A stretch of 10,100 nt of DNA, from positions 1 to 10,100 of the forward strand of contig JAUWBK010000022.1 in NCBI GenBank assembly GCA_030605045.1, given 5' to 3'. This DNA comes from Dehalococcoidia bacterium (lineage in GTDB: Bacteria > Chloroflexota > Dehalococcoidia > Dehalococcoidales > RBG-16-60-22). Every line of letters begins with the position of its first letter. The first letter of the stretch is position 1. A program made the position numbers and the translations under genes. Below the pieces are notes generated by a model. That model made no database searches. It saw only the letters and a program-made list of their open reading frames with translations, and was not told the DNA's origin. Of this stretch, positions 6,806-10,100 are shown piece after piece.

Positions 6806-8713
6806 TTATGGAACAGTCCCTACCTTACCCTTAACCTCTAATAAAGAACCGGACTTATGACCAGGAAACAGGTTCAGGGCCTGTTGCGCTATTCCTTTCG
6901 CATCTAATCCGTACTTAGTGCGCAGAGTAGCTTGAGTCCCCTGTTCAACAAACTCATCAGGGATACCGATGCTTTTTACCTGTAGAGCACCAATTCCCGA
7001 GTCTTGAAGAAACTTGGCAACGCTACTGCCGAAGCCACCGCTGATGGTATTCTCCTCAACGGTAACCAGGCGCTTAATACCGCGGGTAAGGTCTATGATA
7101 AGCGCCGAGTCAAGTGGCTTGGCAAAACGAGCATTAACCACAGTCGCTTCAATCTTATTTGCTGTTAACTCCCGGGCGGCCTCAAGGGCAGGAGCTACCA
7201 TAGCACCTATGGCCAAGATGGCTACATCCTTCCCATTCCTGACTGTTTCCCATTTCCCTATCGGAATTTCCTGTAGTGTTTCATCCAATTCTACTCCTAC
7301 CCCAGCACCGCGGGGGTACCGTATCGCCATAGGTTGCCCTGATTTCACCGCGGTATAAAGTAAGTGCTGAAGCTCGTTTTCATCCTTGGGTGCCGATACA
7401 ATTAGATTAGGAATCAGTGTCAGGTAAGAGATGTCAAATGTCCCCTGATGTGTTTTACCATCATCGCCGACGATGCCACCTCGGTCAATGGCAAAAACAA
7501 CGGGCAGATTCTGGAGGCAAACATCATGTAGAATCTGGTCAAAAGCGCGCTGCAGAAAGGTAGAGTAGATAGCGACAATCGGGATAAAACCCTGGGTGGC
7601 TAATCCGGCGGCAAAAGTAACCGCATGCTGCTCACAGATGCCGACATCAAACACGCGTTGGGGAAACTCAGCCTCGACAATACTCAGGCAGTTTCCCTCT
7701 GGCATCGCCGGGGTAATCGTTACCAGTCTGGGATTCTCGCGAGTCAATTGAAGCACCGTCTGCGCAAATACCTCACTGTAAGTTGGTATCTTCTTGCTGC
7801 TGACACGCTTCGCGGGCACGCCGTGAAAATAGACCGCATTGCTCTCCGCAGGACGATGTCCTTTGCCCTTAGTTGTTATAACGTGAACAAAGGTTGGCTT
7901 GAGATGATAATCTCTGGCTTGAACGAGCGCTGTTTCAAGGTCAGTGATATTATGACCGTCAATAGGCCCAATATAAGTAAAGCCAAGTTCTTCCCAGACC
8001 ATGGTGGGCATAACCAGCCCTTTGAATCTACCTTTAGCCTGTCGACTTACCTGCCACAGCTTATTACCCAGTGGCAGTGCGGTAAGTATCCGTTTACTTT
8101 CTTTCTTAGCCAAGTAATAACGGCGGTCAAAGCGCACTTTATTGAGTAACTTAGCTAAGCTGCCAACAGTGGGAGAAATCGACATCCCATTATCATTTAG
8201 AACCACAACCAGTCTGGAGCCAAGATTGCCTGCCTGGTTAAGCGCCTCAAGAGCCATACCACCAGTGATGGCACCGTCACCAATAACCGCCACCACCTGG
8301 TAATCATCACCACAGAGGTCACGAGCAATCGCCATGCCGAGAGCTGCCGAAACTGAGGTGCTCGCATGACCGGTGCCAAATGGGTCATGCGGACTCTCAT
8401 CAGGACTGGTAAAACCGGATAAACCTCCATATTGACGCAGCGAGGCAAAGTGCTGTCTACGGCCGGTAAGCAGTTTATGAACGTAGCTCTGATGCCCTAC
8501 ATCCCAGATAATCTTATCCCGTGGGCTGTCAAATACCCGGTGCAAAGCTATGGTAAGCTCAACGACACCTAAATTAGAAGCTAAATGGCCGCCGGTGGTG
8601 GTTACGGTGGTCACCAGTTTCTGTCTGAGCTCAGCCGCCAGTGGCTCAAGCTCCTGTGGGGTTAGCCCTTTCAAATCAGCAGGACTATCTATTCGATCTA
8701 ATAATTTCGGCAT
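6806..8713 (-). CDS. dxs: 1-deoxy-D-xylulose-5-phosphate synthase
   Basis: Thiamine-diphosphate enzyme that condenses pyruvate with glyceraldehyde 3-phosphate, the first step of the MEP isoprenoid pathway. From the ATG at 8713 it has 635 residues, normal for Dxs. Visible are GGHLASNLGVVELT (41-54), DVGHQSYVHKLLTGR (71-85), the cofactor motif starting GDGAITGGM (145-153) and ending near NDN (173-175), the catalytic Glu361 in GICEQHAVTFAAG (358-370), YSTFLQRAFDQ (383-393) and the C-terminal transketolase-like domain. A TTG at 8731 would add six residues but overlaps a possible -10 box, so the ATG is preferred; its binding site is weak (AGGCAG). It is the first gene of the minus-strand block, reading away from dedA. 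Confidence 0.97.
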   Translation of the reverse strand: MPKLLDRIDSPADLKGLTPQELEPLAAELRQKLVTTVTTTGGHLASNLGVVELTIALHRVFDSPRDKIIWDVGHQSYVHKLLTGRRQHFASLRQYGGLSGFTSPDESPHDPFGTGHASTSVSAALGMAIARDLCGDDYQVVAVIGDGAITGGMALEALNQAGNLGSRLVVVLNDNGMSISPTVGSLAKLLNKVRFDRRYYLAKKESKRILTALPLGNKLWQVSRQAKGRFKGLVMPTMVWEELGFTYIGPIDGHNITDLETALVQARDYHLKPTFVHVITTKGKGHRPAESNAVYFHGVPAKRVSSKKIPTYSEVFAQTVLQLTRENPRLVTITPAMPEGNCLSIVEAEFPQRVFDVGICEQHAVTFAAGLATQGFIPIVAIYSTFLQRAFDQILHDVCLQNLPVVFAIDRGGIVGDDGKTHQGTFDISYLTLIPNLIVSAPKDENELQHLLYTAVKSGQPMAIRYPRGAGVGVELDETLQEIPIGKWETVRNGKDVAILAIGAMVAPALEAARELTANKIEATVVNARFAKPLDSALIIDLTRGIKRLVTVEENTISGGFGSSVAKFLQDSGIGALQVKSIGIPDEFVEQGTQATLRTKYGLDAKGIAQQALNLFPGHKSGSLLEVKGKVGTVP

Positions 8714-8751
8714 CGTCTGCCTGCATATCAATTATACCTAAAGATAACCTC

Positions 8752-8781
8752 ATACTAGCAATGTAGTTGAGCTATTGTCAA
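8752..8781 (-). promoter_or_regulatory. promoter of dxs and the minus-strand block
   Basis: On the minus strand, TTGACA (8781-8776, perfect -35) and TAGTAT (8757-8752) are 18 bases apart, and the -10 is preceded by TGC (extended -10). Transcription would start near 8745, leaving a leader of about 32 bases before the dxs ATG. A perfect TATAAT at 8736-8731 is an alternative -10 but has only a poor -35 (TTGCTA, 19-base spacer). Confidence 0.65.
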
Positions 8782-8806
8782 GCAATTTCTCCCCTGTTAG
8801 CTTGAC
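8777..8806. promoter_or_regulatory. inverted repeat GTCAAGC / GCTTGAC between divergent promoters
   Basis: A perfect 7-base dyad (8777-8783 and 8800-8806) with a 16-base spacer. Each arm contains five of the six bases of an outward-facing -35 box. It may be a shared operator, or only the consequence of two similar -35 sequences placed back to back. Confidence 0.5.
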
Positions 8807-8831
8807 GTTAATGGTGCCTATTTGCTACACT
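8802..8831 (+). promoter_or_regulatory. promoter of the DedA-family gene
   Basis: TTGACG (8802-8807) and TACACT (8826-8831) with an 18-base spacer, and TGC directly before the -10 as in the opposing dxs promoter. The predicted first transcribed base is near 8838, which is the GTG chosen as the dedA start. Confidence 0.65.
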
Positions 8832-8837
8832 GCCGAA

Positions 8838-9470
8838 GTGCTATCCATAGAACATCAGTTACTAGAGTTCATAAGTTATACTTACAGTTTGATACAATGG
8901 CCTGGAGTGGTGTTACTTATGGCGGTAGAGAGTGCCTGTATTCCTTTACCCAGTGAGATAATCATGCCCCTTGCGGGCTGGATGCTGATTAAAGAACAGT
9001 CTCTACCCGTTACTTATACGCTTGTAGCTGGTGTCTATGGGGCTCTAGGCAACACTATTGGCTCGGCTATCGCCTACGGTGTCGGTATGTGGGGTGGCCG
9101 CCCTTTTTTGGAAAAATATGGAAGATATATTCTTATCTCGCGACATGATCTTGACCTAGCTGACCGGTGGTTTGACAGAAGCGGAAGTTGGTCAATCTTT
9201 ACCTCTCGTCTGTTACCAGTGGTGCGTACCTTTATTAGTCTTCCTGCCGGAATAGCCAGAATGCATTTCGTCAAGTTCTTAGTCTATACCTTTCTTGGTT
9301 CTTTCATCTGGAGTGTTGGACTGGCCTATGGAGGTTATCGGCTGGGTGAGCACTGGGAGCAAATCCGAACTGTCATGCGTCCTTTTGACCCGTTAGTTAT
9401 CGCTTTTATCGTTGTCCTGATTGCCCTTTATATTTATCGACACATAAAACGCGCCAATACGAAAAGCTAG
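8838..9470 (+). CDS. DedA / SNARE-associated (VTT domain) family membrane protein
   Basis: An integral inner-membrane protein of the DedA family, whose members are linked to proton-dependent transport and polyprenyl-phosphate or phospholipid translocation; the substrate here is unknown. From the GTG at 8838 it has 210 residues, normal for the family. Features in order: a hydrophobic start with ESACIPLPSE (31-40, typically re-entrant), a glycine-rich helix GNTIGSAIAYGVG (71-83), GRPFLEKYGRY (87-97), the conserved Arg motif FTSRLLPVVRTFISLPAG (121-138), then FLGSFIWSVGLAYGGYRLG (152-170) and a final helix near 186-200 with a basic tail. No ribosome binding site precedes the GTG. An upstream ATG (8811) lies inside the predicted promoter and is less likely. 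It faces away from dxs. Confidence 0.88.
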   Translation: MLSIEHQLLEFISYTYSLIQWPGVVLLMAVESACIPLPSEIIMPLAGWMLIKEQSLPVTYTLVAGVYGALGNTIGSAIAYGVGMWGGRPFLEKYGRYILISRHDLDLADRWFDRSGSWSIFTSRLLPVVRTFISLPAGIARMHFVKFLVYTFLGSFIWSVGLAYGGYRLGEHWEQIRTVMRPFDPLVIAFIVVLIALYIYRHIKRANTKS

Positions 9471-9488
9471 AACGGTAAAGACTTATCC

Positions 9489-9517
9489 TTGACCCTCTCT
9501 TTTTTTCGTGTTACATT
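9489..9517 (+). promoter_or_regulatory. promoter of the tRNA-Arg gene
   Basis: TTGACC (9489-9494) and TACATT (9512-9517) with a 17-base spacer that contains a run of seven T. The start would be near 9524, ten bases before the mature tRNA. Confidence 0.55.
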
Positions 9518-9533
9518 TGAAGGTAAATAACTT

Positions 9534-9607
9534 GTCCCTGTAGCTCAGCTGGACAGAGCGGCTGCCTTCTAAGCAGCGGGTCGTGGGTTCGAATCCCGCC
9601 AGGGACG
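9534..9607 (+). tRNA. tRNA-Arg (anticodon TCT)
   Basis: A complete 74-base cloverleaf. The acceptor stem GTCCCTG pairs with CAGGGAC (9600-9606), discriminator G9607; D-stem GCTC/GAGC; anticodon stem GCTGC/GCAGC closing the loop CTTCTAA, with the anticodon TCT at 9568-9570, which reads AGA/AGG; T-arm GTGGG-TTCGAAT-CCCGC with one G-U pair. The 3' CCA is not encoded (GCTT follows), so it is added after transcription. The gene stands alone with its own promoter, 63 bases after dedA, and an integrase relic follows it, as expected of a tRNA that has served as an integration site. Confidence 0.96.
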
Positions 9608-9610
9608 CTT

Positions 9611-9629
9611 AAGGCTTACTCCTGGCCTT
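9611..9629 (+). terminator. weak hairpin after the tRNA
   Basis: AAGGC (9611-9615) pairs with GCCTT (9625-9629) around a 9-base loop, followed by the T-rich CTGTTGTT. It could end or process the tRNA transcript, but the stem is short and there is no true T-run. Confidence 0.25.
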
Positions 9630-9637
9630 CTGTTGTT

Positions 9638-9814
9638 ATGTCAAGTGTAACCTATTTTGCCAATTTCCCTGGGTTAAAACATCAGGATATAGCCAGTATC
9701 ACTGCCAACGATTTGCGCCAGTTCATTATTGCCTTTCAAGAAAAGCGTAAGTTCAGTATGGAGAAAGTGAAAATGCCAGAGGTGCCTGAGACAGTAGAGT
9801 TCCTGCCCTTTTAG
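9638..9814 (+). pseudogene. remnant of a tyrosine recombinase (phage-type integrase), internally deleted
   Basis: A 58-codon frame from ATG 9638 to TAG 9814, starting 30 bases after the tRNA. Residues 14-40 (KHQDIASITANDLRQF, then an amphipathic stretch ending EKRKFS) resemble the first helices of the SAM-like core-binding domain of XerC/D-type integrases. Residues 41-51, MEKVKMPEVPE, resemble the linker that in such enzymes comes just before the catalytic domain. The 40 or so residues that normally separate them are absent, and no catalytic Arg/His/Tyr region follows before the stop or in the next 280 bases. I read this as a relic joined by an in-frame internal deletion and truncated at both ends. 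The family call rests on motif memory only. A short unrelated gene is possible. Confidence 0.5.
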
Positions 9815-9853
9815 CAACAAAAATTGTCCTGATAGGTCTCAGTCTTTTAGTTG

Positions 9854-9891
9854 ACCCTGCGCGGCAATATCTGCTCATGTCCGCGCCGGGT
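9854..9891. repeat. GC-rich hairpin between the integrase relic and the right-hand gene
   Basis: ACCCTGCGCGG (9854-9864) pairs with CCGCGCCGGGT (9881-9891), ten pairs with one mismatch, around a 16-base loop. It lies 37 bases beyond the stop of the minus-strand gene at 9929 and could protect or end its message, but neither strand has a T-run after it. Confidence 0.4.
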
Positions 9892-9928
9892 ACCCACCAC
9901 TTAACTTTTGTTCACGGTTATCTCACTG

Positions 9929-10100
9929 TTAATGTTCAACTTTGTACTCCGGGTGTTTGCGCAGAACAGGCATCCGGTTCACGATCCACTTGTAGACGAG
10001 GACCTGAATGGCAATGATGGCGATGACAATAAGGAATTCCTTCCAGTGGAAAAGTTCGCGGTGCGCGAGATTCCAGTTGAATGCGATGAGTGAGACGTTG
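9929..10100 (-). CDS. C-terminal end of a membrane protein, possibly NrfD/PsrC-like subunit; 5' part outside window
   Basis: The last 57 full codons of a minus-strand gene, ending at a TAA (9931-9929). The visible protein starts NVSLIAFNWNLAHRELFHW and has one strongly hydrophobic helix (FLIVIAIIAIQVLVYKWIV), then a basic tail with the sequence NRMPVLRKHPEY. A last transmembrane helix followed by a K/R-rich tail with MPVL recalls the C-terminus of NrfD/PsrC-type membrane anchors of molybdenum or iron-sulfur oxidoreductases, but this is from memory and only one helix can be seen. By hand count about 40 of 57 codons end in G or C, against about 26 of 57 at the start of dapL, so its composition differs from the housekeeping block. 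Coding is favoured by the clean frame and codon bias; the opposite-strand reading gives a composition-poor peptide. Confidence 0.55.
   Translation of the reverse strand, partial: NVSLIAFNWNLAHRELFHWKEFLIVIAIIAIQVLVYKWIVNRMPVLRKHPEYKVEH

Noticed and set aside
7625..8149. 174-codon plus-strand open frame opposite dxs
   Set aside because: Lies entirely antisense to the conserved dxs coding sequence and shows no family motif or binding site.
9908..10093. 61-codon plus-strand open frame at the right end
   Set aside because: The minus strand in the same place encodes a hydrophobic helix and a basic tail with strong G/C third-position bias. The plus-strand peptide is its acidic shadow.
9608..10100. 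Direct repeat of the tRNA-Arg 3' end (attR) downstream
   Set aside because: I looked for a second copy of the T-arm and acceptor sequence up to the window end and found none. If it exists, it lies outside.
1..10100. CRISPR array, toxin-antitoxin pair, defence system or retroelement
   Set aside because: No evenly spaced short repeats, no recognisable nuclease, reverse transcriptase or toxin motifs, and nearly all sequence is explained by housekeeping genes and the dispersed repeat.

Overview
The window looks like a chromosomal stretch from an anaerobic bacterium of the Chloroflexota, most likely class Dehalococcoidia. This rests on gene content and order recalled from that class: dxs, pgk, an archaeal-type phosphoglycerate mutase, tpiA and the diaminopimelate genes dapF and dapL lying together. 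It is an inference from memory, not a database result.

About 8.7 kb is one block of seven genes, all on the minus strand. Read in transcription order they are dxs (8713-6806), pgk (6732-5542), apgM (5292-4087), tpiA (4032-3268), miaA (3271-2315), dapF (2286-1426) and dapL (1052 to beyond the left edge). tpiA and miaA overlap by 4 bases, and no convincing U-tract terminator interrupts the block, so it is probably one long transcription unit. The functions combine the triose-phosphate and 3-phosphoglycerate steps of glycolysis/gluconeogenesis, the entry enzyme of the MEP isoprenoid pathway (which uses the glyceraldehyde 3-phosphate that TpiA helps supply), tRNA modification with dimethylallyl diphosphate (an MEP product), and the two-enzyme DapL/DapF route to meso-diaminopimelate for lysine and cell wall.

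The two largest gaps in the block, 5293-5541 (pgk/apgM) and 1053-1425 (dapF/dapL), each hold a copy of a 155-base repeat. The copies match at 150 of 155 positions without gaps, and all five differences are transitions. The repeat is built of hairpins, lies in the same orientation in both places, and ends exactly at the apgM start codon, so it supplies that gene's ribosome binding site. A diverged half-unit of the same design lies beside the first copy, at about 1351-1413.

The block faces a divergent plus-strand gene for a 210-residue DedA/SNARE-associated membrane protein (8838-9470). Two back-to-back promoters lie between dxs and this gene. Both have an 18-base spacer and a TGC-extended -10, and their -35 boxes form the arms of an inverted repeat. 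The DedA start (GTG) falls where its transcript is predicted to begin, which suggests a leaderless message.

To the right are a tRNA-Arg(TCT) gene with its own promoter and, 30 bases after it, a 58-codon relic resembling a tyrosine recombinase from which the middle has been removed. Beyond a gene-free hairpin region, the minus strand carries the 3' end of a membrane-protein gene (9929 to beyond the right edge), possibly NrfD-like. Its third codon positions are clearly richer in G+C than those I counted in dapL. The tRNA therefore looks like the border between a conserved housekeeping block and a more mobile or foreign region.
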